NCBI GenBank assembly: GCA_951799445.1
Contig: OX637288.1
Location: 25,275,288 to 25,339,287 of the forward strand
Length of the DNA stretch: 64,000 bases
Direction of reading: 5' to 3'
Source of the DNA: Pseudisothecium myosuroides
Taxonomy: Eukaryota > Streptophyta > Bryopsida > Hypnales > Lembophyllaceae
The notes under the pieces were generated by a model, which was given only the letters and a program-made list of their open reading frames with translations, made no database searches and was not told the origin of the DNA. A program made the position numbers and the translations under genes. Shown here piece by piece: positions 35,040-46,623 of this stretch (the stretch's first letter is position 1; the number at the start of each line of letters is the position of its first letter).

Positions 35040-36660
35040 CAACTAGGATCCAAGGGAAATTTGGATGGATGAAAAAACCCATCAATTGGAGACAAAGTGG
35101 CCCGGACCCTGTCTCTTTGAACTGTTATCCATCATCCAAGAAAATGAGCACTTGGTAGGGGTATATATGTCACATAATAGATGCACCTTGAATGTCTTCA
35201 AAGAAATTTCTTTCTAGAGATTGGGAATGAACCCAAATGCGGTCAAACTTAGACCAAATACAAATAGCCTAATGAAGTCGTTGTTGAACCCTTGGTTGGC
35301 TTTAATTTGTGCCGCCAATTCCAAATCAAGGAGTGCGTTCCACAAAGCATTGTGGATGAATTCCAAGGGCCAACTAGAATGGATGAAAAATCAATTATTT
35401 TGAGAGATTCACATCAACCAAACAAAAAAAACTCTAAGAAGGGTCCAAATGGTCCAAGTGCCTTGGAATCTCCAAGGGATTTAGATGCCTAAAATACACA
35501 GGCTCAAGTTGAAATGAGTATAAGGTCCGGTAGATGGGGGGTCAACTAAAATATGGTAGAGAATGGACTAAGCGTAGTCCTAAATCTCTTGAGCTCTCAG
35601 GCAGGAGAAGAATCTGTAAGAAAGAGTTTCTTTACATCCAAAAGAACAATAATTACAGTTGGTATCAATGCTTGGTGCAATCCACGCTCTCCATGAATGA
35701 ACTGCTACTACATTATGCCACACAGACTACATGAAAGCCGTGTCTTTCTGAGCTCTTGTCTTTTCCCAAACCTCTTTCCAATTTGGGACAAAGGAGAGAG
35801 GAAGATTACCAGACTATTTAGATGGGATGGACCTCTTCAATTGGCAATTTTGGGTGAGGAGGCTACAGCCAAGTGCCGTGGTGTATGCTGTTAGTTGGCT
35901 TCCATTGTCCCATTGCCATCGTGCTGGGTCAAGTTCCAAGGATTGGACAGTTCCAGAAAAAAGCAAGTATGAAGAGCGTTTAATTACGGCCCCTTTGTAC
36001 CTTCAAGATTTGAATCCTGTGAACGAATCTCTTGTAGACTTTGACGCCTCCAAACCTTGGAAGAATGGAGAGCTGCCTAGATGTAAAGCCAATTGTAGCT
36101 CTAGTTATATACCCGTGTAGAGTGAGGGCTTGGAATTGGGGATCAGGATGTTGGGGTCAGGGTCGAGGTTCAACACTGCCAATATGGGGACATGGTCTTA
36201 AAGATAGGAGAATAATCCTACCCATTCATCTATCTAGGCCACAATAGAATGGTCAGAAAGCATGTGTAGGCACTCTGGGAGTATCATGGAGATAAGATAA
36301 GCCAGCTATGTTGTTCCCCATTGAGAAGTAGGAAACAAGCCAACACATCCTTCCAAGGCTTGAAGTCATGTGATTAGGAGTCCCAAAGATTGCCAATTGT
36401 ACACATGCCTCCTTAATTGAGCACCCTAGCTCTGTCCATAGCAAAGTTAAAATTGGAATTGATGTAACTTATTGACCACCAAAGACTGGTAGTAAAGACC
36501 TCATTTGCATTAGATGAAGGTATGGGTTCTGTATATTTGACAATTTGTCTCCAGGCACTAGTGATTCTACTCCAAATCCTTAAGCCATGAATAACAAAGG
36601 GATTGTGAACCATAAGCCATGCTTGGGATAGGTTGGACTTTGGATGAGGTTTCATTCTAA
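35040..36660 (-). pseudogene. Plant LINE ORF2 C-terminal relic
   Basis: On the minus strand, 36413-36655 reads SQAWLMVHNPFVIHGLRIWS followed by TSLWWS, a stretch typical of plant LINE ORF2 downstream of the reverse transcriptase. Further 3', around 35590-35700, is a zf-RVT-like Cys pattern (CNYCSFGCKETLSYRFFSC). About 35220-35370 encodes WPLEFIHNALWNALLDLE, matching WPLDFSQKALWDAFLHSHW in the LINE fragment at 55616-56192. Several frame changes and stops show it is dead. The plus-strand ORFs here are shadows. Confidence 0.75.
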
Positions 36661-36662
36661 AC

Positions 36663-36903
36663 CTAAGTAATATCTTAAGGCTAGAGATACCTAGTTCAAT
36701 CGTAAAAAGGAGAGATCAAGCTCTAACATTGTTTGGAATAAGAAGGGTCCTCTTTGCTTGTTTCAATAGGTTCTTGGCTCTTTGATTTTTGGTTCCTACT
36801 CTTGTTTCTTCATTGTCCAACCTCACGGCTTGGTTGTTGTTATGCAGGGTTTTTTTTAATGCAATGGTTCCTCCATTTGTTAAAAAGAAAGAAAAAAGAA
36901 AAA
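36663..36903 (+). mobile_element. LINE-like 3' end in the opposite orientation
   Basis: The tail AATGCAATGGTTCCTCCATT then TGTT and A-rich AAAAAGAAAGAAAAAAG matches the reverse complement of the tail at 55616-55650. Its 5' limit is uncertain; it abuts the minus-strand LINE relic. Confidence 0.5.
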
Positions 36904-37504
36904 TCTTTCACTTAGGGCTCAGCATGAATTCAGGGCAAGTTGTTAAATTGTGAGTTTTCACCATGTAACAATTATTCACGCACAAAATACATAAACATTG
37001 CATAGTTTCAATATGGAAAATGTACAAATGTAGCAAGCCCCAACAGCATCTGAATTTACTAAAACAACACCAAATTGACAACCTATTGTACAGCATGACC
37101 TCATTCTCCAGATAGACAAACTATGATGAGGCTGTCAATATGGCCTGCTTCAAGTGCAACACACGTGCTCTTAAGACTTGCAGCGTAAATTCATTTGGCA
37201 TTCTTCCAAACACACCGGAGAAATAAAGGGTACACCTTTCAAACCATTGTCAATGATTTTCACTTTGATTTCACCGATTAATACTCCAGAATGTTGAAGC
37301 GTGTCCAGAGTACACAATTGCTATTCATGGTTTCAAAGTGCCCCTCACAACACTACTACCAAGCCTGATTTTTAAGCAAACAAAGCAACAATACAGCAAC
37401 CCCATTCAGGCTCAGGCCCAGGCTTACTCAGGCAATCCAAAACTGGTAAGGTGCTTATTTACAAAACCTAAAAAACCCAGCTAAACATGCAGGTAGTGCC
37501 TGTA

Positions 37505-40500
37505 TCAAAGTATGAGAACAGTATCCTTGTGATGGAGCACCTTTTCAATAAAGTCCGCAATTTGTTGCCTCGCTTTGTGCACTTCATAAGGCTTCGCACA
37601 CTTGGTGGCATCACCTGACGCATACGGAACCAACAAGTATTCAGGAATGGTCCAGAGATCAACATACACTTCATATGCCATTCACCGCAATGAGGTAGAG
37701 GATACTAAAACCATTTAGAGACTTGATCCCGTCACCTATACTTCCCCCCCTGTTAACAATAACTCCTCTGTTGATACACTCGGTTGACCTTCAATTCGCA
37801 AATTGGGTGTAAGCATGCTTTTACTTGCTGTCTATGGCCACTCATCTTTGGATGGAATTGGGGTTGTCAAATGTCCCTTCAATAGTGGTCTAAAACCTTC
37901 CACTTTGAAATTGCATAAGAAACTCAGCATAGTAATATAATTTTGATCTCAACAGATTTTTCTCTTGCACCCAAAGAGATATCTCAAGTGAGCTCTGTTG
38001 AGTGATCTCCCAGTCAAAGTACACTACTACACATTGGTTAAAATGCTTAAGGTGACAGAGAGAGTATCCTCTGCCTTATGACAAGACAAAGGACGTGAAT
38101 ATGCAGAGAGCAGTAGTACAATACCTTCAATTTGGAAAGGCGCCTGTGGGCAACCCCGCAAATCCGTCCCATGTCCACAGTTATGACACGTTATAGTGAT
38201 TGCAGGCTCTGCTCCCCATAAAGATCAGGTTGAAGTGTAAATAACAAGTAATCAAGTCCTCTCTACCTTCCAATAGGCAACATCCTATCCCATATGATTA
38301 AAATACGATGTCATTAAACATAAGATTCTGCTACTTACCTCCACGTGATGACACCTGCTTTGAAGCGTGGCGCCATGGATCTTGTGAGCCATTTGTGAAA
38401 TAAATATTTGTAGCTGCAGCTCAGATCAAATCAAGCAAGTAAGTACCCTATCCCCTGTAAGCTTGTATTAGACCTTACACACACCTTCTAGAGAACATCA
38501 TGATTTCAAGTAGCTGTCACATACTACAGAAGATGGCTTAACCCCTAAGTGCCCAAATGGTGGAAAGTGGTGATTCCATGACTATGAGAGCTGAAACAAA
38601 TCGTTTAGGGTTTAGAATATAGATGTTGAAGTTGCTATACTAGTGATTCCAGACCCGCCATAATAAAGATTTGTGATATCGACTTCTGGATATGTCCCAT
38701 TTCCAAACACGTTTTCGCATAGATCCAGGTGATACCTGTCATACACAATCACACAATTGCATGATCATTCACATCCACTTCAGTCCCCCAAGTTGTATGA
38801 CCAGGATACTTTTGAGTCTGCAGCTAATATCTGAAGCTATATAATTTTTGCTGTGATAAAAGCTTATATTACATGTAAATAGCTTGTCCCTGACTCTGAC
38901 TGCATATCCTGAAATGTTGCTCACTTTTCATTTACGCCAGGGGAGCGAATGCTGTTCTGAGAAGGTGCGACCTGGAAGTATGCAACCTCCGTGCACACTT
39001 GATACCACCATTGACGATCACCTGAAAACAATTTATGAGGCCAAGAGAGTGAATTTCAAAGGACAGTAGTAAGAGGACCTGCCGTGCAGACCCAGCTTCT
39101 ACAGGGCGTTGTACCCGATGAAGTCCTATTCAAAGTATAGAGGACCTGATTTATTTGCAAATCCGAAGGTCAATGAGATCAACCACAAGGGGCAGCCATT
39201 TTTATTTTTTTTAATTATTAGACCCTAGGTGGGGCGGCCTGCACGACCTAGTAACCACATCAGACTTATCACGAACCCTACTCGAACCGCTCCGTAGGGT
39301 CCGGGATTTCTTAGGGTCTTTAAAGAGCACCCTGAGGCCACGATTGGGGTCCTCGTCTGTGGGGGTCTTCGAAGCATTGGGTATAGAGGGAAGCTGCCCT
39401 AAATTATGCTGAGTTTCCTCCTCTAGTTTCTCTACAGTACAAACTAACCAATCTGAAATTCTACATCCACGACAACATGAATACCAATTTATAAAATCAG
39501 GAGATTAATAAATCTACAACAGACACCACAGGTTAAGACTAGATATAGGCAGACGATCTCCCAACAAACAATAAGGCTCCTGAACTAATACAGAGTGAAG
39601 AACAAGTCAAATGTTAAAAAATTATGGCTCTTAAACTCACCAGTATCTGGCCCAGATTTAGTGAGTTTCAGATGCTCTTGGTCGTAGCTTTTAGAATCAA
39701 CACCAAAGTAGCCCAAAAAAAACGATTTCACATATTCAGCATATGCAGCCTGCAAGCCATGCACCACTACACGATTAAACCCAGACGGCGAAAAACGGTA
39801 GAAATAAATCCAAGCAATATCTGACTCAAAAATATTGTTCAAATGCCGACAGATCGTGGTATCACCAAACAGATGATAGCAAAGTAATAGCAATACATTG
39901 GCAAACTTCTAAGAACATAGTTGTATGGAACTGATCTGAATTAAGTGGATTGAATAATATTACCACGACGTCTTGGCCTTGACCAGGCGTATGTGCAGCT
40001 ACGAGCGGCAAACAAAGGATGTCAGGGTGGCCATATTGGAACTGCAATCAAATGCCAGTCCACAAGTTTAGTCTCAAATGATTGACGTCTTATCTTCATG
40101 AAAGTATAGCTTGAATATTAGAAGGGAGCTCTTTCAGCAATTGAAGCATGAACAACAAAACTAAAAGCGATGCGTAAAATCGAATAAACCCATATCGATG
40201 AAGATCCTTCAAATACTAGAATCGAAACTTGAACATGTACTTCTACATCCATCAACAAAAATCAGTCAGGTAGAACTTACAGCTTCCGCTGCTGCATCGG
40301 CAAGCAGGTAGCGAAAGTCTCCATCGTTTTCCAACTTCACCAAACACCGTTGCACTACATCAGTTACTACTGACATCATCAGTTACTAGTTACACCAGAT
40401 AGGAGATGAACCGAGCATTGCTTACTTCATATTCTTGATTACGCAATAAACCGAAGCAAAATCAAGACACTGCACTACACATCTACATCATATATGTGCA

Positions 40501-43121
40501 ATATGAGTATGTCAGTTTCAAGTAAAATCAATTTCTGCATAGAACCAGAACCTGCATATCCACTGCATGTTGGTTCAGTGTCCTTACGCTGTCACGTTAT
40601 TAAAAGATGAAGATACTCCAGTATCTCTGGAGGCCAACAACTTAAGATCACGCCTCGACAAACATCAAGTAAACTCGACGCCCACAGATGCAAATGACCA
40701 AGTCCTCGCTACGATCAACAAATCAATAGGAATCTACAGAAACTAGTATAAACACCCCAGGAGGTACCCTAGAAAACCTAGCCAATTTACAACCTAGACA
40801 ATTCTAACGCCAGTCAAGACAGTTTCTAATGTAAACCTTGCCCATTTATGTTGTCTAGATTAGCTCAGAGGAAATTTTCTCGAGTACTAGAGGGGTGCCT
40901 GCATATTCATCCTCAATATAACTGTCAAAGTGCTGTCAAAATAAACAATATAAAAGTTGTGTACATCGAATAGGCAAGACAGACCTGTTCCAATCCAAAC
41001 ACTGACTTAATTTTGGTGGCATTGGTGGCCAACGCTTCGTCCACCTTCTGAGTCACTTCACGCAGTGCACTTGCACATGCTGGTCCTGCCGATGCTGCAA
41101 CCTAAGACCAGGGGGGTTAGATATTGAACCAAAGCCTCCAAGACATCATATGAGCAAGGACACGCAACCCAAAGCATGTGCTATTCTCTGTCTAGTCCTT
41201 TCAAAAGAGTACTGCGCTTGCATATGCAATTGTAATTCGGAGCCATACCTGTTGATCAAACGCAGTGTAATTGTGCACCGCAAGCACAACTCCTGAACTT
41301 GAAAGACTACCACGAACCAGATGCGGAAATTTCAACCGAAACCATGCACTCAAAGCCCCAGGATATGATACTCCAAACACAAACCATGGATTATCGTCTT
41401 CTCTTGTCTTGTTGAACTGCTTGTTGACCTTCTCCTGCACAAGGTCATTGCCAAAGAATTCTAAGGTAGGATACTAAAACTATTAGGGACCTGATTCCGT
41501 CTCCAACAGGAATTCATCTATTTATACACTTGGTTGGTGTTCAATTAGCAAGTCGATTGTAAGCATGACTAGGCTAAATATCTACGGTCACTGATCTTTG
41601 AATGGAAATGGAGTTGTCTACCGTCCCTTCAATGGACGTCTACAATCTCCCACTTTGAATTTAGTTAAGAAATCCTTACATAAGTTACAAATTTAATCTC
41701 AAGAGAGTTTGGTCCTTGTAGTACCCAAAGTGATCTCTCCAGTGAGCTCTATTGAGTGATCTCCCAAAAAAGGGACACTCTTACATACCGGTTTAAATGC
41801 AAGCGACGGAAAGGGTATCCCCTAACTTAATTTTCACGCTTTTAGAAACCACTCTATAGCGATGGCATCAAACTGTAGGCTCAACAAACAGCTCTCCTCG
41901 AAACAGCCAAAGTGGGGAAGGACAAAAACCTGGATGAAATCGCGAAAGGTAGCCAAATCGAAAAGAGCTTGCTTCGACGAAAGATACTTGAGATTGTCGG
42001 ATGTCAGCTCCTTAAAAGGGGAACTCTCGCCATAATACCGGTGCTCCAAGCACACAATGGCTGCTCCGAATTTCCTTGCCAACACCTACAAAAAGAATCC
42101 AAACCTAGTTATCTAAATTGACACCAATTTCTTCGATTTGGCACAAACACGGGGTCCAGAAAACTCATCAACCAGCACATCACAAAACTCAATTCCAAGG
42201 GATCATCAACAATTCAGTTCCGTTTCAGTGCAGCTTCAAATAGTTGATAAGATAATACTGATATGGCATTGTTTGGTGTCAATTTGAAGTCTCTTTAATG
42301 TCTTCATAGCGTTTTCAAATTTCGAAATGTAGACACACTAAATTAAAGGTACTAAAAGGTATCAGATTCTTAGAAAGCACTTAAAAAACATTGAAATGAA
42401 ACTAAGAATATTGAATAGCATTGTTTGTTGTCAATTCAACGTCTCTTCAATGTCTTCAAAGAGTTTTTCAATTTTGAAATGTGGACATACTAAATTAAAG
42501 GTAACTAAAGAGGATCAAATTCTGACAAAGCACTTTAAAAAAGCAGTGAAATGAAACGAAGAAAACTGAATGGCATTGCTTTGGTGTCAATTCAATGTCT
42601 CTTCCATGTTGTCATAGCGTTTCTCAAAATTTGAAATGTGGACACACTTCATTGAAGGCACTAACAAGGATCAAATTATTGACAAGCACCACACTAAGAT
42701 TGTACCATTTCAGTATAAATTCATCAACAAATTGAAGAATACAGCATGATTAGAGAATGCACAACTAGAGAAATGCATGCTTCGAAATTAAGCTAGGAAG
42801 AGAGAGAGAGCGGACCGCCAGGTAGTCATTGGAGATGCCGCTGCACGTCCCCTCCCCGCAGATTCTTAGGAAAATGGGAGCATCAGCGCGATGTAAGTAG
42901 TCGAGGAACTGGTAGTAGCGCTGCGGGAAGACGCGCCGGTCTTGCGATTGAAAATGGTCGATGCGCTGCGAGAACCAAAAAGGCTCCTGGGTCACGTAGG
43001 ACGAGGCTCCCCTGTTGAGTTGATGAGTTCGCAAGAAGGCAGGCGCTGCTGAGCAATGGTCGCAGCAATGGAAGAGGAGCAGCAGGAGCAGCAACAGCGG
43101 CACTACTGAATTCAACGCCAT
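37505..43121 (-). CDS. EDA2-like: S28-family serine carboxypeptidase, EDA2 / thymus-specific protease-like
   Basis: Secreted or vacuolar-route peptidase of MEROPS family S28 (prolyl carboxypeptidase-like clan). Twelve coding exons, in transcript order: 42816-43121, 41930-42085, 41249-41434, 40985-41101, 40281-40334, 39964-40041, 39641-39749, 38925-39021, 38641-38735, 38339-38413, 38125-38208 and 37505-37614. Every border is GT-AG, phases match throughout, and the product is 488 aa, normal for plant S28. A Leu-rich signal peptide covers residues 1-25. Catalytic residues are Ser177 in GVSYPG, Asp411 in NGSQDPW and His437 in CHNCGHGTD. Other family landmarks are RICGEGTCSGISNDY, LEHRYYGESSPF, ALSAWFRLKFPHL, WWYQVCTEVAYFQVAP and YHLDLCENVFG. 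Met43121 is chosen over an in-frame Met at 43220 because the signal peptide starts there. The weakest joins are the exon 1 donor (GTCCGC) and the exon 5 acceptor. No lesion was found, so it is probably functional. Confidence 0.93.
37699..38070. repeat. Intron-filling repeat, copy 1 (S28 intron 11)
   Basis: Runs from AGGATACTAAAACC to GAGAGAGTATCCT. It fills most of the 510-bp intron between exons 11 and 12. It shares collinear blocks with 41468-41820 and 51743-52100 (ACACTTGG/ACACTCGG, TGTAAGCA, TGTCCCTTC, AGTGATCTCCCA). The ends form a short inverted repeat, AGGATAC / GTATCCT. Confidence 0.8.
38538..38541 (+). mobile_element. Isolated TTAA-family left end in S28 intron 9
   Basis: TTAACCCCTAAGTGCCCAAA resembles a family terminus, but no right end is found before exon 9 at 38641. 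It is either a small internally deleted relic or chance. Confidence 0.3.
39198..39400 (-). mobile_element. Possible tRNA-derived SINE in S28 intron 7
   Basis: On the minus strand a GC-richer block contains a B-box-like GGTTCGAGTAGG, an A-box-like TGGCCTCAGG about 50 nt upstream, and a terminal poly(A) (AATTAAAAAAAA, reading out at about 39200). The box spacing is longer than usual and no target duplication was identified. Confidence 0.35.
41468..41820. repeat. Intron-filling repeat, copy 2 (S28 intron 2)
   Basis: Runs from AGGATACTAAAACTATTAGG to GACGGAAAGGGTATCC. It lies 33 bp from the 3' splice site of the 495-bp intron between exons 2 and 3. See copy 1. Confidence 0.85.
42262..42700. repeat. 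Three tandem units of about 155 bp in S28 intron 1
   Basis: Units start near 42262, 42415 and 42571 with ATGGCATTGTTTGGTGTCAA or variants. Each contains a GAAATGTGGACACACT-like block. Confidence 0.85.
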
Positions 43122-43631
43122 GGAAGCCGAGATTTGGAGCTTCGAGAGATCGCGGGAGATCTGTTCTGGAGGTGGAGTGGAGTGAGGAGTGAGGAGATGG
43201 GTGGCGAGGAGGATTCCCACCCGGCTTGGAATCCACGTGGAGAGTACTTTTAGGGTTTATCAGGTTGACTGTGGTTTCTGATGTTGTTCTAGTCGTATGT
43301 TGAAGCACTTGTCGGCGAAGTACTCTTGCTTGGCAGTGGGTTTTTTTCCGGCGAGTTGCGTCAATTTGCACCAAAATAATGGACCCTGCACCACGCCCAT
43401 GGAACAGAATAGCACTAAAAGAACAGTAAATCGTCAGAAAACTTCAAATAAATCTTGGATGAAATCGCCAGATTGTGCATGAAAATTGAGTTTTCTATCC
43501 AAAATGAGGATGAATGTTATAATTTGGAGCACCACTATAACATTCAATATCGCCACTTTGGCTCTTAGTTAAAAATGAAACTAAAAATCTTTTTGCTTGG
43601 AGATTTGGGCAGTGGATTCAATAGTGAGGTT
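43122..43631. other. S28 upstream region
   Basis: Presumed promoter and 5' UTR on the minus strand. An AGGGTTTA telo-box-like motif lies near 43252. No upstream gene is recognised. Confidence 0.4.
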
Positions 43632-43842
43632 GGAACACCCAAAACCAACAATGTACCTAATTGCATCACTTTCTAGACAAGGCAATCATTCTAAAATGTA
43701 ATTCTAAGTAGACCATAGATAGCGTATCATTTTGGTCAACAAACAATAAGCTATCTATGGTCTTACTAGATTTAAGTTTTAAGATGACTAAATTGTCTAG
43801 AAAGTGAAGCAATTGGGTACACTCTTAGTTTTGGGTGTTTCT
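43632..43842. mobile_element. Fold-back MITE
   Basis: The left arm GGAACACCCAAAACCAACAA pairs with the right arm read inward, GAAACACCCAAAACTAAGAG. Pairing continues about 95 bp (CACTTTCTAGACAA, GACCATAGATAGC). No coding sequence. Confidence 0.85.
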
Positions 43843-45981
43843 CTCTTAGACAATTTTTTGTTGTGGAATTGAACCGTTTTAGAGGTGTTGAAGTGTGTGA
43901 GCTTTGGATTCCAAAAGTAGAAGCAGTTTTGTTTCAATGGTAATAATAATGCTTGGTCTACCATTGAGAATTGAAGCTTCTCTTTGGAAAATAGTTTAAC
44001 TATCTGTAGGCAAGGTATATGGGCAATTCTTGTGGCTTGTTTTTGGAGGTAGACTTTATATTTCGTTTTAACATATAAATAAGGATTTTGAAGTCAAGAT
44101 TGTGGCTCAAAATCATATGGAATCATATTCAAAAACAACAAATGTTATCTTGTAGGGAAATTGCATGTAAATTCTGATATCTTCTATTTGAATACAAGGG
44201 AGTCATGGTTGTGTGCTCCCTCCTTCTCCATTGTGTTTTTAGGGTAGACATCAATTCCATATAGTTCTTTAACTACACTTTCATCAAACGAATTGTAACT
44301 ATATATGTAAAGCACACATTACAAGAAAGTTTGAGGCCTACGGAAGGCCGTCAATTCCCGACAACGAGGAATGCTGGCCGAAAAAAAATCAGCAAACTGC
44401 AAAGCCAGAGTTGCGTAGGATAGTTTTAATAAATATAATTTAAATTATTTTAAATGGATTTTTTTTTAAATAAATCCAAAATTACAAAATTTTGAAGTAT
44501 GATGTAGCACTACTAATTCCACATCAGATTGTGATTATTATATTTCTATTTTAATATTTTTTATTTTAATTATTATTTTTTAATATTAAATAATCTAGCC
44601 AACAAAACTCTAGTTTACAGCTTGGAAAACCTCCCTTCAACGGCCCTTTGAAGGCCTCAAACTTCTTGTAATGAAACGAGAGAAGAAGAATAGGAAACAC
44701 AATTTGTTTAGAATATGTAATGTATTTGCATAGAAAATGCATCAAATCCTTTTTTAATGCTGCTACAAAGAGATAGAAAAAGAAGCACAAGGAAATAGAA
44801 ATAAAGTGTAGAATTCAACAAATTCACTGAGTTCGGCTTTGGTTCCCTCTAATGTCATGGTTGCTATTATGTGAGCCTAGAATCATGAACATGTGAGTAT
44901 AGGAGTCTATACATGTATATTATAGGTGTCTATATTATAGAAATCTTCCATGGTTGTAGGTTATTTATATTATAGATACCTATATTATGGGTATTTATGT
45001 TCTAAGCACCTTCAATGGTTGTAGGATATCTATTTACACATATACTCAAGGCTCATATGCTCACATTTCTACGCTCACATGCTAGCATCGTTGCCTCAAA
45101 TATTGTCCAATCTTTGAGAATTGCCTTCATTTCCTTACCAAGGTTTGGGACCTTGTATTTTCATAGCTAACCCACACCATTAGAGTGATTTTTCCTAAAA
45201 ACAAGCCTTACTAATATTAATTAATTAAATTTCAAGTTTTCTTTTACACCAAGTCAACATTTGCAATGCAGTGAATTGAATGTAACTTACATACAATTCT
45301 CCATTTTAATGCTCTAGCTACCTAAGAGACTTTGTAAGACTCTTATTAAGGTAATTAAATTAGAATGGCATAATTAATCCTTAAAGGTATGGTGGGGACT
45401 ATATATATGCTCATGTATTTTACACTTAGAATACAAATTATGTACTAAAATATGGCAAGACATACCCTATTGGATTGAAAATTTAACAACTAACATCTTT
45501 CATTGGGAGTTAATTTAAATAACTAAACCTTATCATGTTCAAATGCAACATTGTACATGTCGAATACGTGGTCATTTTACAACTTCTTGAACATGTAGAA
45601 AGTGCAATAATGATCTTAATTAGAAGTGTCATGAATACAAACTTTTGTAACTATTGTGAACGTCAAATCATGCACCTTGTATGCCAAATACACACAATAA
45701 AACACTGTGCTGAAACCCAAATTCAGCTTCTTAGAACTTTGAAGGTTGATTCCAACATTTTTGACCAACTCTACTCTTTTTTTTTAAAATGCAATACAAA
45801 CCAAATGGTCACAAACCACATTGTTGTGTTGCGATGTACACTAAATAGGGGTTTTAAGGGGACCCATACTAATTATTCAACATTTCACACTATATAAATA
45901 TCTACGTTTGTTGTACATCATGAGTTAGTGAAGAATCTGGAGATTGTACATTATGTTTCAAACATCTCCAGTTTTCCACAA
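43843..45981. other. AT-rich intergenic DNA
   Basis: No supported gene. Irregular TATATTATAG repeats occur around 44914-45000. The ORF at 45535-45897 has no recognisable domain. Confidence 0.5.
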
Positions 45982-46213
45982 TAAGGGTACGTTCGCACTT
46001 GGTGTTTGCAAACATCGCTAGAAAAAAGATAAGGCAATCAAAGTACAAGGACTATTGGAGTGTTGTGCATCGAAGCAAGCTAGACCCACGTGCTTGTCAG
46101 CCGGCATTAATGACAAGGCCTCAAATGAGCGCAATATTCACACATGTTGGTTGTCCATTATCTGTGATCTGCAGGGACATACAAGTGCTCATCAACAGGT
46201 TCACCAATTGTTA

Positions 46214-46623
46214 AGGTAGAAGGCTCATAAACCGACCATTTAAGGTCTGGTCCGCCTTTTTCATGTATTTCCTTGGATGAGAATATTTTTAGCTCATTTT
46301 TCAGACTTAGAGAAGTTGATGAGGAATCTAACCCAAGTCATTTCGTATTTTTTTCGAGCATTTTTGAATTACTTATGAATTTTCAAATAAGTTGGGTCAT
46401 AGGTCCCTATTTGTGACCCTAGGTCTTTCATAAATGGTTCACTTGCAATTCTAAATAAAAATGGGGAAAGCAAAGAGAGTGATTGGCTCTTGCAATTAAT
46501 AAGTCTTTTTTCCTTGGTTCATTCAATGACTGTAGTAGTCAATTTCAGAACCAACTCATGTCCATTTCACAGCCATTTATAGGGGCCATTCATAATGCCC
46601 GAACTGTTCTTGAACCTTCTACC
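46214..46623. mobile_element. TAAGGTAG-ended MITE nested in the Harbinger-like element
   Basis: Ends TTAAGGTAGAAGGCTCA and, read inward from the right, TTAAGGTAGAAGGTTCA. The body is the reverse orientation of 59026-59440 (CATTCAATGACTGTAGTAGT). It contains the unoccupied TTAA (46496-46499) corresponding to the insertion at the window start. Confidence 0.75.

Noticed and set aside
35221..36247. Plus-strand ORFs as genes
   Set aside because: They are shadows of the minus-strand LINE ORF2 relic.
37699..38070. Calling the intron repeat a Copia LTR because of a GTGGGAG-TTGTAG motif on the minus strand
   Set aside because: No second LTR or internal domain is seen, and the three copies extend on both sides of the motif.
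42883..43374. Minus-strand 163-aa ORF overlapping S28 exon 1
   Set aside because: It is in another frame over the signal-peptide exon, and its composition is a frame-shadow of the Leu-rich region.
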